Part shown: positions 54,131 to 64,000 of the stretch, piece after piece
Position numbering within the stretch: position 1 is the stretch's first letter
Layout: the number at the start of each line of letters is the position of its first letter
Assembly: GCA_023213395.1 (NCBI GenBank)
Contig: CM041465.1
Coordinates: 28,651,741-28,715,740 of the forward strand
Direction of reading: 5' to 3'
Origin: Cycas panzhihuaensis
Taxonomy: Eukaryota > Cycadophyta
DNA: 64,000 nucleotides
Translations under genes and position numbers: made by a program
The notes under the pieces: model-generated
Told to the model about the DNA's origin: nothing
The model's database searches: none
The model's input: only the letters and a program-made list of their open reading frames with translations

Positions 54131-55210
54131 GTGGGTGGTCTATGTTTTGAGAAATATTTATCTTCAGTATGGCCACTTCTATGGAAATATATACAATATA
54201 GGGAATCTCTCCTTCCATAGCTTAAGCTCCTGCTTCTTGGATGAGATCGATCAAAATTGGAGGATCTCCCCCTTTCCTCATTAGGTTGAGGAGGGTTGTC
54301 TCTTAGTCTATTATCATAGTATTCTTGATTGGACCTTGAGGATCGAGGGTTTCCTTAACAATTGGGACAACAAGTATGACCTTCAAAGTGTCTCTTTTGG
54401 TTTATATGCCTAGGAGGGTTCTTATTCTATTGGTGTCCTCCTTGCCTCCTTTGATGAGGGGTTTGATATTTAGGAGGATCTTGTCTAGATTCCCTCTAAG
54501 TTTCCCAACCCTTCCTTTTGGAGGTGATTCTTTGGACCTTGAAGTTTTTTCTTGAGAGTTGGATTGGATACATGTCTTTGTGACAAAGGCATATTCAAGT
54601 GACTCATTGGCATTTTGTTATTCTTCTATTAACATGAGCATAGCACTAAGTTATTCCACTTTTAATGTGCTTAGATCTTTTGATACACTTATACTTGTGG
54701 AAACCATTTCAAAATATCTAACCACACCAATACATCTTAGGATCCCTTTAACTACCTTTTGTTTTATTAGGATATCTCTAAGAGACCTCATCTAATTCAC
54801 TATATCTTGTACTTTTGTCATGAATTCTATTATAATTTCTATGGACAACATGTACAAGTTTTCAAACTTACTTCTAAGATTTTGAAGTTTGGAATAGGTT
54901 GCTCTTTCGTATATTAACTGGAGTGTATCCCAAGCTTCCTTTGATTTGATGGACTCACTAACACAAAGGAATACATTATCTTCAAGTGCACAAAAGATAA
55001 GTGCCAAGGCTTCATTATCCTTCTTAACATTTTCCTTGTAGGTGGCTTTCTCTACATTAGTTGGATTTGGACCTAATTTATTGTATCCTATTTTTATAAT
55101 CTCCTACATTTTATTAACTATGAGGATGGGTCTCATCCTCCTACTCCAATTTAAGAAATTATTCCCATCAAATTTTGGAATGATCATGTTACTGAAACTT
55201 AAGGCTGTGT
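54131..55210 (-). pseudogene. Copia A: gag
   Basis: The N-terminal block near 55200-55110 reads MIIPKFDGNNFLNWSRRMRP. The UBN2 part is in frame 55007-54792: ESIKSKEAWDTLQLIYERAT and LQNLRSKFENLYMLSIEII. The tail leads to a degenerate zinc knuckle at 54195-54150 (CIYFHRSGHTEDKYF), with two cysteines replaced. The start codon appears mutated; compare B, where the ATG stands six codons before MIIPKFDG. Confidence 0.85.
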
Positions 55211-58200
55211 TGAACTACAATTTTTATTAAAAAAATGTGACAAATAAGGATGAAGTTGACAAGACTTTTGAATTTGAGTTTTAGAAAAGAAATTGAATTT
55301 GAAGTTTAAAAGAGTTTTGAATTTGAAGTTTGAACCAAGTTTCAATGATGCAAGTTTTACCCAAAGTTTAAAAAATGAACTAGTACCTAATAAGGCTACT
55401 AAGCTCTAAATTTAGAGTCTCCTGTGAAAACCTTTGATTGTTGTCTTACCTAATAGTGCTTACCCACAAATGGAAAAATAGGGACCTAATATATTGGTAC
55501 TTAAGATCAAGGCTAGGTATACCTCAGTGAGTAGGCTACTAAGAAGGTCTTTACACCCCCCCTAAATTGTGGACCCACTTGCGCTAGACTTATGCCTAGT
55601 GACATATCTAGCAGTGAAGGTTACTCGAACCAAGGCACTCACCCTCTCTAAATCTAGCTTTGGTCTCTAAACATCAAATAAGAAAAAGGTTCTACACTTC
55701 ATCTTGCCATTGAATATACTTGATAGCTAATTACTTTCCTCATACAATATGAGTAGGCCAATTGGCATGTGCGAGGTGGTAACTTTAGGTGTCCTAACCA
55801 TTCCCCTTGCAAGGTTAGAAAAATGAGGTTGTTCAATTCAGGATTTATCATTTTTATGTGAAAATAAATTGATCAATGCTTGTGGTCTTGATTAGTATGT
55901 TGAAATTTTCCTTTTATACAAAATATAACTAAAAAGAAAAACAATATTCACTAAGCAAAAATGAACAAATGCTATAATAAAATTTTCAAAAAAGTATACA
56001 AGTAATAACCTTTCTTGCAAATCAAATAAAGCTTTAAACAAGGAAATTTGAAATATAACTACCTTTAATGATAAAAATATAGAAAATCAATGAGATTATT
56101 TAACTAAGCTTGAATTTTCAAAGTTAAGGAGTAGCTTAAGTAAAAAAGAATGACCTTTATCAATGCAGAAAAAATGAGTAGCTATTCTTTTGAAAATACT
56201 AAAAACAAAAAAATTGAAGTGTAACTTTTACTTTTAATGATAGAAATTCTTGAAAAATAACAAGTTTCTTCTAAGAAATATAGAAAATAAATAATTAGAA
56301 TATAAAAATGTACCTGTTTAATTAAATATCTCCTCTTAGCTTGAAGTATTGAAAAACTAGCTTCTTGCTACAAAAAGAAACTTGAAAATATAAATAAGGA
56401 ATAATAAAAGCTTCAAGAATAAGATACTAGTAATCAATAAATTAGATGTAACCTTTTAATATCATGAAATGCATAAAACGTTATAGGATGATGCCTATAA
56501 GGACTGAACAAGAAACTAAAAGTAACTAGCTTCAAATAGTTACTAAATAAACTCATAATTAAGTAAAACCTATCTCAAAATGAAGAATATTAAATATGCT
56601 TTCCAACAGATTTGACCATTTAAAAACTAATTTCTGTAGCCTAAGATTTAAAAAAAATAAGTGCAGAGACCTCTTTTTGGGCTTGAATGGGAGTTACAAG
56701 ACTAAAATATTATAAAAATAGATTATAACCTTATAAAAAATATAAAAATGCTCACTTATAGATTGAAGACTTTTAATGTGACTTATTCTAAAAAAACTTG
56801 AAGAAAACACTTCAGAAAATATTGATTAGTAAACAACTAGGCTTGATTCAATATCTTAAATTTACTAGCCTATACTATCTACAAAAGGATTTCAAATCAC
56901 TTAAAATATTATATCAGCATGAAGTGAGCTGAATTAACTTTCCAACAAAGCTAACAGTTTAGAAAATGGATATTAAACAAGAAAGATATAGTAAAATTAG
57001 TGAAGTAACCTCTTTATGTTTAATAAACTAGAAGCTAAAAAATGAAGTGACTTTAAACTATTAAAAACTAATCAAAATAACTCCAAAACTGGAAAATGAC
57101 TAGTCTATAGTGAAACTCACGAAGTCACAGTGATGGGACTAGTTTTGTCAAAATCTGATACTCTAGTGAGAAGTTACAGTTGAAAATGTGCTAATTACCC
57201 CTTTAGAGCAAAATAAATAAAAAAAGTATAAAAGAAAAAAATTATAAGGTTGATTAGCCCCTTTAAAGGAAGTTGCAGGTCACATGGAATATCATGAAAC
57301 TAGGGGCTAAAGCCTGTAGGGAGCTAAGCTCTTAACAAAGGCTTAGAATTGAAATGTTATTCATAATAATTGAATTTTAATAACCTTAATCAACTTTATA
57401 AAATCATTAATCAAATAAAATTTAATAAAATTATATATGAAACAATTAAAAAATCATGCAAGTCACCGTGATGAACAGATCCAATTCTAAGGAGAGATTC
57501 TAACTAAAAAATGATCGAGACTCTTTGATCCTTCAAGTAGATGTGGGGTGCCATAACTTATAATGTAATTCAATCAAAAGGAGATAAAAAAACTAGAGAT
57601 TTAACTATGTTTTTGTGAGAAAAATGGTAATAGAAAAGGGAGAAAATGATTAAAACTAGAGGTTTCCAGAGACTATAATCCAAGTTATCTCAATTTAAGC
57701 AATTGATCAACTACTGTGAGAGGGGCGCCACACATAATCGATCAAAAAGGAAGTGAAGATTATATATATATATATATATATATTGAGTGAAAGAAAGTGA
57801 CGTTAAATGGGAGCCAAGAAGAAATAACTAACAAAGAGAGGTAAGGCAGATGCAATTAATAGAAATAATAAGGAAATGGTAAAGGATGAGGGAACAAAGA
57901 CTCTGTTGATTTGATCTTTCCACAAAAGGCACATTTTTTCACTAAACTTTAGGAGTAGATGGGTATCGTGGATAATAAGGCACTAGTAAATTTTCATGCC
58001 AAACATATGATTGTAGGTTGAGAATAGAGTAGTGCAGTGAAATAGGTTACAAATGACAGACTGTGACTCATAGGAAGATATCTCTCAATAGAAGTAACAA
58101 AAATACAAACCATTTTCACTATTGGCTAAAGGATTTGATTACGATCAAAACAAGTAGTCATATGATATAGTTTTGATTAATGATTGAGAAGATAGAATCA

Positions 58201-58397
58201 AAGAAAATCAAGTGGACAACATAGCAAATAATATATGAATACATATAAAAGAAAAATCAATAATATAAGCAATGGTTTTATAATGTTAACCTTTAATAAA
58301 TCATGATACCATATACATACCAAAGTATACAAAAGATGTATCGTAGATCTCATGAGTACAACCCAAGAGAATACCAAATGTTTCTTACCAAAATCAT
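55211..58397 (-). other. Copia A: long 5' leader
   Basis: The 3.2-kb AT-rich leader shares blocks with C and B and has no supported coding region. An (AT)n tract lies at 57759-57783, at the same place as the longer tract in C. The length of the leader is a common trait of C, A and B. Confidence 0.65.
57759..57783. repeat. (AT)n microsatellite in copia A leader
   Basis: About 12 AT units lie at the position that matches the longer tract at 3113-3179 in element C. Confidence 0.95.
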
Positions 58398-58409
58398 GCT
58401 TTGATACTA
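58398..58409 (-). other. Primer-binding site, initiator-Met tRNA (A, decayed)
   Basis: The minus strand reads TAGTATCAAAGC, two transitions from TGGTATCAGAGC, next to the 5' LTR. Confidence 0.85.
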
Positions 58410-58411
58410 AA

Positions 58412-58761
58412 TGAAGGATGTAGAGGTGCAGAGCGAGACTACAATAGTGAGCTTATCATACTTGAGTTTACAAATTCCTTTGAATCATTGGTAGTATTAA
58501 AAAACACTAGGGAGGTATTCCCACCCCATTTATAGGATATTTTTGGGAGGTGGCAAGTGCCTCAACCTAACGTGCATGTTATCTAATAATATTAAAAATT
58601 ACAATTAAAAATATAAACACATACCTTAAGAGTAGTGGGTTAGAATTTGGAGGCTCTAGGTGGCTTGGTGTACAGATTTAAGTACCCTAGGGAGCCCCTA
58701 AGATGGCTTTGAGGGGCCGTAGATGCACATCTTCTTAGGAACATTGGGGGTTATCCCAATA
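58412..58761 (-). repeat. Copia A 5' LTR (350 bases)
   Basis: It runs from TGAAGGATGTAGAGG to ttatcccaata, where the 3' LTR ends ttatcccaaca. It shares with the LTRs of B and F the block ctttgaggggcc and the block gggaggtattccc. The two A LTRs differ at many positions, so the insertion is old. Confidence 0.9.
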
Positions 58762-58949
58762 TTGTCTTTTCTAACACTTCAGTTTTTATCTTCAAACCTA
58801 TCATCTTAACCTTCATATTACTCATACTTTTATCGTCAAAACCCATAGTTTATACTCTTTACAAAGTGGTAATTTATACTCATTCTATAGTAGAATGCCT
58901 TCAGTAAAAGATAAAAATTAGCCAAAATAATCATCGAAGACAAAAGAGA
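58762..58949. other. Short region between copia A and the aRNH of H
   Basis: No coding motif. The first five bases, TTGTC, are the candidate right target site of A (left site CTATC). Confidence 0.45.
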
Positions 58950-59312
58950 CTAGAGGATTAGCTTTAATATTAAAAGCCTAGGAAATAAATTGGATAGTAA
59001 CTAAAGAAAATAAAGACATCAATGATGAAACCTAATGGTAAAGGGAAAGGAGCTGTAGAGAGTGGATTTGATATATCCCAACTAACTAGTAAACTATAAT
59101 CTGTGAGCCAAAGTAAATGATGATAAGTACATAATAAGATTGGGAAATGTTAGACAATGCTTCTATAATAACAAAATATCCAGATTCATTATTGGTTGTT
59201 CTAGGTAGAAATAAATTGGCAAATAGGAGGAGATTTCTTGATTGATCATAAATCACCTAAGCAACAACATACGGTCCTGGGTTTCCTCCACTACCTCTAT
59301 TAGCGAAAATAC
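58950..59312 (-). pseudogene. Element H: archaeal-type RNase H remnant
   Basis: The minus strand from 59312 reads IFANRGSGGNPGPYVVA, then LPRTTNNESGYFVIIEA, then IIIYFGSQIIVY, then IQFIS*AFNIKANPLVSFV. Each block lines up with the D copy (TDSGSRGNPGP, ATNNESEYTAVIE, LLCDSQVVVSH, IQHIPRALNAEADSLV). The catalytic set has changed from D, E, D, D to N, E, G, N, so only the Glu remains. The alignment in order over about 120 residues makes the identity clear in spite of decay. Confidence 0.75.
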
Positions 59313-60419
59313 TTAATTCCATGAGAAAATAGGACTAATATTTAGAGACAACATGATCGATAAGGGAGAGTGTAGGAATCAATAAGTAAGAAGATGATGA
59401 TAGATAAAAAGAGGTTGGTTTTGACTATAAGGAGAAAGAGGAAAAATCATAATTAGGATAACAATAGTCAACTATAAAGAAAAATATCATGTAGGGTTTG
59501 ATCATAGTTGAGGCCATAATGGACTGATGCAGCTAGACCTAAACATCTTGAATGACTTATCTAAATAAACCGAACCTATTATATGTATAGGTGGGAACAA
59601 AGCCGTCATGTGACTTACCCCAAATTATAAGAGAATGATAAAAATATGTCTTTTATTTTTTAAACTTTCTTTCAGACTTTTGGATTTTTTACTTCTTTTT
59701 TTTCACCTTTTCTTTTTTATATTTATAAGAAAAAGAGAATTAACTATCTAATTATGAAGTATCTTTTTTTAATGTAGTAAGGATCTCTCTTTTTTAATGA
59801 AACCAAGACGAAATAATATAAACCAAACTCCTTAAAGATTGAATAATAGGAAAAGGAGGAGATCTAAATCATGATGTCTCTAAACATAAGGGGAAGGTAG
59901 TAGAATGAGTATTCACCTTAAAAGCATAAATAGAGAAAATCAAGGATGATAAAAAGGAAAGAAAAATGGGTGATGAATGATCAAAAAGGGATTCCCAAAA
60001 TGAAAGACTAACATATGAGGAATAACTTGAATAAATAATAAAGTAACTAAAACAATAATATAATTAAAGCTAACAAACAAATATCTCCTTAAGGATTGAT
60101 ATAGATGACAAAATTGGAGGCCCAAATTCTCTCTTGACTATGGGGCTCAAAAAAGAAAAGATAACTAACATTAAAAATAAATAAATGAACTCACAATTAA
60201 TGTGTATGCTATAAGGGGTAGTAGGCTTACATGATTATGAAGAGAATCTCTTTATGAAAGTATGGGTAACTTGAAAGAATGTCAAGAGTAGTTTAGAGAG
60301 AAAATTACCCATAGTTTTAACTCATTAGATAATAAGAGAATTTGAAGCTAAGTTTATCCTCATTGTAGAGACTTGATGCCTCTAGGCATAGAACTTTCTT
60401 AAGTTTTAAAAATTAATAG
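59313..60419. other. Element H: spacer between integrase and aRNH
   Basis: This 1.1-kb AT-rich spacer has no supported coding region. In D the matching interval is 3.6 kb and includes the antisense PMD-like ORF; I see none of its motifs here. Confidence 0.5.
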
Positions 60420-61440
60420 GCTTCTTAAATTCCAACCCTTCCATCGTAGATATTCGATAAGCACCATCATTTAAATCTTTAATAATTAAGTAGGCTCTAG
60501 TCTATTTAGGAGAAAACTTATGTTGTTTATCATGGAGATATTTCAATTTTAACACCTTATTACCAACATGGAATTTCCTAGGCCTAAGCTATCTATCATG
60601 AGTAGCTTAAACCTTAGATTTAGAAGCCATATTATTTTGTAATGCTTGTAAGTGAGTCTCATATACTTTTTCAAGTTCTAAGAGACATGCCTCTCTTTCA
60701 AACTCTTCATCAGTAAACTCTTTTAGTGAGATACATAATAAAGGAATATCAACTTCTAATGAAAGAAAAACCTTGACACCATAAACTAGAGAAGAAAGTG
60801 TCATTCCTGTAGTATTTCTAATTGAAATCCTATACATCCATAATGCTAGAAATAGTTAAATATGCTAATCTCTATGGGAAGTCACCAGAGTCTTAGCTAA
60901 AATCTTAGTTAAGGTTTTGTTAAATACCTCAACTTGGACATTCACCTAGGGGTGATAAAGGGCAAATAGTTTATGGGTAATATGAAACTTATTGCATAAC
61001 TCACTGACATGGGAATTATAGAATGAAGATCCATTATCATTAATGATGATATCATGTACCCTAAATCTACAAATAATATATAAGAAAATGAATATAGTGA
61101 TAATCTTTCCTATAATAGAAACCAATAGAATAGCTTCATTCAATTTGGTAAAATATTCAATTGTAATAATAATGAATTAGTGAATATTAGATGAAGCTGG
61201 AAAGATTTGACCAATGAGGTCAAAATTCCATTTAAGAAAAGGCCAAGGAGGAATAATAGATTTCAACTCTTGGGTAGGTTTATGAATCAAAGTAAGACTA
61301 ACATTTTTCATGCTTTTGAACATAAACTTGAGTATCTTTAAATAAGGTAGGCCAATAATAAACCATGCAGAGAATACACTAGGCCATAGATTGGTCACTA
61401 AAATGACCACTACATATTCCATCGTGGCACTATGTTAAGG
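60420..61440 (-). pseudogene. Element H: integrase
   Basis: The frames read: zinc-finger remnant (61440-61310), WNFDLIGQIFPASSNIH (first Asp, 61230), DIIINDNGSSFYNSHVSELC (second Asp, 61040) and VQVEVFNKTLTKILAKTL (Glu, near 60920). The C-terminal part is in frame 60837-60607 (MYRISIRNTTGMTLSSLVYG) and beyond to 60420. It lines up with D's integrase, for example LITDNGTPFCNKEVDELC. All three catalytic residues are still readable, but there are several stops. Confidence 0.83.
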
Positions 61441-61639
61441 CCACAAGAGCCTCATTAAGAAAGATACACCTCAATAGAATCCCACCGAATGAATGTTTAT
61501 AGAGTATGCCATCAAGCAAAAGATATTACCTAGCAATAGCTTGTATTCATTTTATTTTCTTTAATGTTGAAGAAGAAGGTAAAGATTGATCATAAAGGTA
61601 ATATTTAATCTCTCCATACTAGGGGTCATCAAAAGAGAT

Positions 61640-62160
61640 GATCTGCACATGGAAGATGTGTTCATCTAGAAGAGTGTCTTCAACAAGTTGATTGGTGGGG
61701 TTGGGTAAAGGAGCATCAGCCATGATCTCTACAACAACCATGTCTTTCTTGGATTTTCTATTAATAATTTAAAAGTCAAACTCTTATGATAATAAGGACC
61801 ATTTACTTAATCATCCAACAAGTTTGGTTTTCGTTAGTAGATATCTAATGGGATATGATTGGATGATAAGAAGGACCTTGTTTTTAAGAAAGTAATGATG
61901 TAACTTCCTAATGGAAAAGACTAAAGAAAGACATTCTTTCTCAAGAGGAGGATAATAAACATTAATTGCCACTAAAGCTCTACTAATAAAATAGATTGCT
62001 CATTCTTTAGCAAAATCATCTTCTTACACTAGCATGACTGCTAATGACTCTTCCACAGAAGAGGTATATAGAATGAAAGGCTTATTAAACCTAGGTGGAG
62101 TAAGCACATGTGTTGAGATTAATGCTTACATTAATATATTAAAGGACTCTTGAAATTGAG
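61640..62160 (-). pseudogene. Element H: RT-linked RNase H
   Basis: The minus strand reads FNKPFILYTSSVEESLAVM, AIYFISRALVAINVYYPPLE with KECLSLVFSIRKLHHYF, and LLIIQSYPIRYLLTKTKLVG, ending INRKSKKDMVVVEIMADAP. It matches the D domain block by block, including the change of the first Asp to Ser or Thr-Ser. Stops are present at Trp and Gln sites. Confidence 0.8.
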
Positions 62161-62900
62161 GAGTCCATTATAGTTTAACATATTTATTTAAAAGATTAGT
62201 GAGAGACTTAACATCTAAGGTAAAATTAGCAACAAAGTATCATAAAAAACTAAGCCTACCTAAGAAAGATTTGATATATTTTTAGGTTTTGGGGGGAGGC
62301 ATCTTAACAATTACTTTCACTTTATCGATATCTACTGTTATTCCATCATGGGAGATGATATTACCTGACATCCTTCCTAAAATTACTACAAAAATGCATT
62401 TGGATAAGTTTAAACATAAGAGATATTTTCTACATCTTTTAAAAATCTTTCTTAAATCATTCACATGATCTTGTCATTTATGAGAGAGGGCAAGGACATC
62501 ATCTAAATATATAGTAATAATATTTAAAACTAGATTATGAAATATAAAGATCATTGCTCTTTGGTAAGTAGCCTAAACATTCTTTAATCTAAAAAGCATG
62601 ACTTTATAAATGAAGTTGCCTTAAGGAGTAGTCAAAGCAATTTTATGATAATCTCTTCATGTAATAGAGATTTTATTACATCTGGAGAAACCATCCATAA
62701 GAGACATAATTATGAAACTAGTCATTTGATTCTAAATTTGATTAAGAAAGGGAAGAGGAAAATTGTCTTTAAGATAGATAGCATTAATATCCCAAAAGTT
62801 AATACAGATTTAAATCAAGACATTCTTTTTGGAAATTAGGACTATATTGGAAACCCTTTAAGAGTAATTAATGCTCTTAATGAATCCATCTTTTAACACT
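62161..62900 (-). pseudogene. Element H: reverse transcriptase
   Basis: The minus strand encodes INAIYLKDNFPLPFLNQI, FIIMSLMDGFSRCNKISIT and TYQRAMIFIFHNLVLN, then the catalytic box ITIYLDDVLALS near 62515-62490, and HVNDLRKIFKRCRKYLLCLN with LSKCIFVVILGRMSG. These match D's RT motifs in order. The box is YLDD with both aspartates kept. Stops, mostly at Trp and Gln codons, are dispersed. Confidence 0.82.
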
Positions 62901-64000
62901 TTTTTGACTTTTTATTTAATAGCAGTAGAAAGACATGGATGAGTAGGTCTTTATTTTTAGCATTTAGTTTTAATTCTAAGAATAATAGTGATATTATATT
63001 CAATAATATGGGAATCAAGACCCTATATATCATTGTAATCTCAGGTAAAAATTGAATGAAATTCATGGAAGATATCTTTAAACTAAGAGATCTCTTCAAC
63101 AAAATAATTATCTCTAAGCTAAATAATTTTAGGAGTATCTACTAATTCTAAGTTGATGTCTATAGTTTCTTCCATGAATATAACATTACCCTTTTTGAAA
63201 TATAGAGAGGCAGGTTCTATAAGAGAAACTATCTTCTAAAATTAGAAATGGATAATTAATGGTGAATTAGGTTGTATCATCTTTGAGAAACCCAACTTAT
63301 GATGATAAGAGGGAAGATTAGGGATTGATCCTACTAGATGCTCAAGGATTACCTCATTATTTTTAAAATAATCTAAATGAAAGAGGTTAATGAGGAGAAG
63401 ATTTTTTAGTAAGTTAATAGATAAATAAAATAACTTAAATGGTAGGGGATCATCAAACAAAGAGTTTGGATGAGTAGGTACAAACTCAATGATTGAAGGG
63501 ACTTGGGAAAAAGGAATAACTCTATCAATAAATTCCCAAGTTGAAATAAAAGTATACTTAAACTCATAATATTAAAAGAAATGGATTTGATTAAATAAAG
63601 GCACAAAAATAAGGGATCATAGAGGATCATCAATAGGGTAGCAAGAAGGAAAGGAAATGGTAGAAACCAGATTCACTTTTGGAACTCTATTGAGTATATT
63701 TTGATTCCTTTAAGACATAACATGTAAGGGAACAACCTCATTATTTAATTCTAAATTAGGATGCCTATGCAATAATATTTTCTTCTCATGTCTATTTAAC
63801 CACATAGTGAGAAGAGAAGACCAAGATAAAAGAGTTATGCTAGAAGTAGGCACTTCATATAAAGAGAAAACTATATGATTCATTGAAGTAATAGACATAT
63901 CAGAAGGAACCAAAGTATTGATCATTGAAGGCAAGTATAAAACCTATGAAAAATGACTCTAAGTAGAAAGTGGAGCATTTGAATTAGTTATTTCACTTAT
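62901..64000 (-). pseudogene. Element H: protease-RT linker and upstream part, running off the window
   Basis: The frame 63460-63242 contains HLDYFKNNEVILEHLVGSIP with YHHKLG, matching MDYFEDDEALLKHLAGLTPN with HHRLG in D. The rest up to 64000 is AT-rich decayed sequence with short frames. By position it should lead into the protease, whose catalytic region I could not find. Confidence 0.65.

Larger units (their letters stand above)
42356..58761 (-). mobile_element. Copia element A, carrying copia B in its 3' LTR
   Basis: This is a minus-strand copia element with LTRs at 58412-58761 (5') and 42356-42675 plus 50945-50986 (3', split by B). It has an initiator-Met primer site (58398-58409), a 3.2-kb leader, gag, protease, integrase, RT, RNase H and a polypurine tract. 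Without B it would be about 8.1 kb, long for copia because of the leader. All genes have stops and frameshifts. Candidate target duplications are CTATC and TTGTC, which differ at two bases, both transitions, so they are only suggestive. Confidence 0.9.
58762..64000 (-). mobile_element. Tat-type gypsy element H, heavily decayed, incomplete
   Basis: This minus-strand gypsy element runs off the right edge. Right to left it has a protease-RT linker, RT, RNase H, integrase (to about 60420) and an archaeal-type RNase H (59312-58950). It is a distant relative of D, matched at the linker, RT, integrase and aRNH. The integrase and aRNH are only 1.1 kb apart here, and no PMD-like ORF lies between them. 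Stops are very frequent. Its left end is not found; the A insertion begins at 58761. Confidence 0.82.

Noticed and set aside
28690-60400. Second PMD-like locus as the antisense cargo of element H
   Set aside because: In D the ORF lies between integrase and aRNH. In H those two are adjacent with no such ORF, and the locus lies beyond aRNH, so joining it to H would need a rearrangement that nothing here supports.
1-64000. Host genes, CRISPR arrays, rRNA, organelle-derived inserts
   Set aside because: I looked for conserved non-transposon protein motifs, regularly spaced repeats, rRNA cores and plastid-like genes and saw none. The whole window is explained by nested transposable elements, two PMD-like loci and AT-rich spacers.

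Overview
The window is a block of nuclear plant DNA made almost entirely of transposable elements nested inside one another. I see no intact host gene, rRNA, tRNA, CRISPR array or bacterial-style operon. The signs of a vascular plant with a large, repeat-rich and heavily methylated genome are: Ty1/copia, Ty3/gypsy (Tat-type and chromovirus) and L1-type LINE sequences; primer-binding sites matching plant initiator-Met tRNA in most copies; plant-mobile-domain (PMD)-like open frames; and stop codons that look like TGG, CAA, CAG or CGA codons changed by C-to-T decay. I cannot name the species.

Layout, left to right. 1-3891: 5' half of a minus-strand copia element (C). 3892-about 18622: a minus-strand Tat-type gypsy element (D) with 2.58 kb LTRs (the right one truncated), gag, protease, RT, RNase H, integrase, a second archaeal-type RNase H, and, on the opposite strand between integrase and that second RNase H, a broken intron-containing PMD-like ORF. 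18623-20937: remnant of a minus-strand L1-type LINE (ORF1 and endonuclease). 20938-21598: 5' LTR, primer site and leader of a plus-strand copia element (F) of the C/A family. 21599-23298: a plus-strand copy of the D-family LTR, inverted relative to D. 23299-28410: a decayed plus-strand copia element (E1). 28411-42355: a second broken PMD-like locus, split by a younger copia element of the E family (E2, 29837-41162), itself split by a chromovirus (G, 32639-38649). 42356-58761: a minus-strand copia element (A), whose 3' LTR is split by a related but much younger copia element (B, 42676-50939). 58762-64000: a very decayed minus-strand Tat-type gypsy element (H), continuing off the right edge.

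Target-site duplications support three nesting events: GATGT around G, GAGGA around E2 and GGCCC around B. A has only a weak, diverged candidate. Relative order: E2 entered the PMD locus, then G entered E2; A entered its site, then B entered A. B (nearly identical LTRs) and G (381-bp LTRs differing by roughly a dozen bases) are the youngest by eye; E1, A, C and H are old.

The most unusual content is the pair of PMD-like loci. The copy in D lies antisense to the retrotransposon, and both copies carry a short intron at what looks like the same place, so these look like spliced genes carried with or near Tat elements. A cluster of perfect short hairpins sits just upstream of the D copy. All family calls rest on motifs read from the sequence without database searches. 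Boundaries given by LTR ends and target duplications are precise; domain boundaries are approximate.
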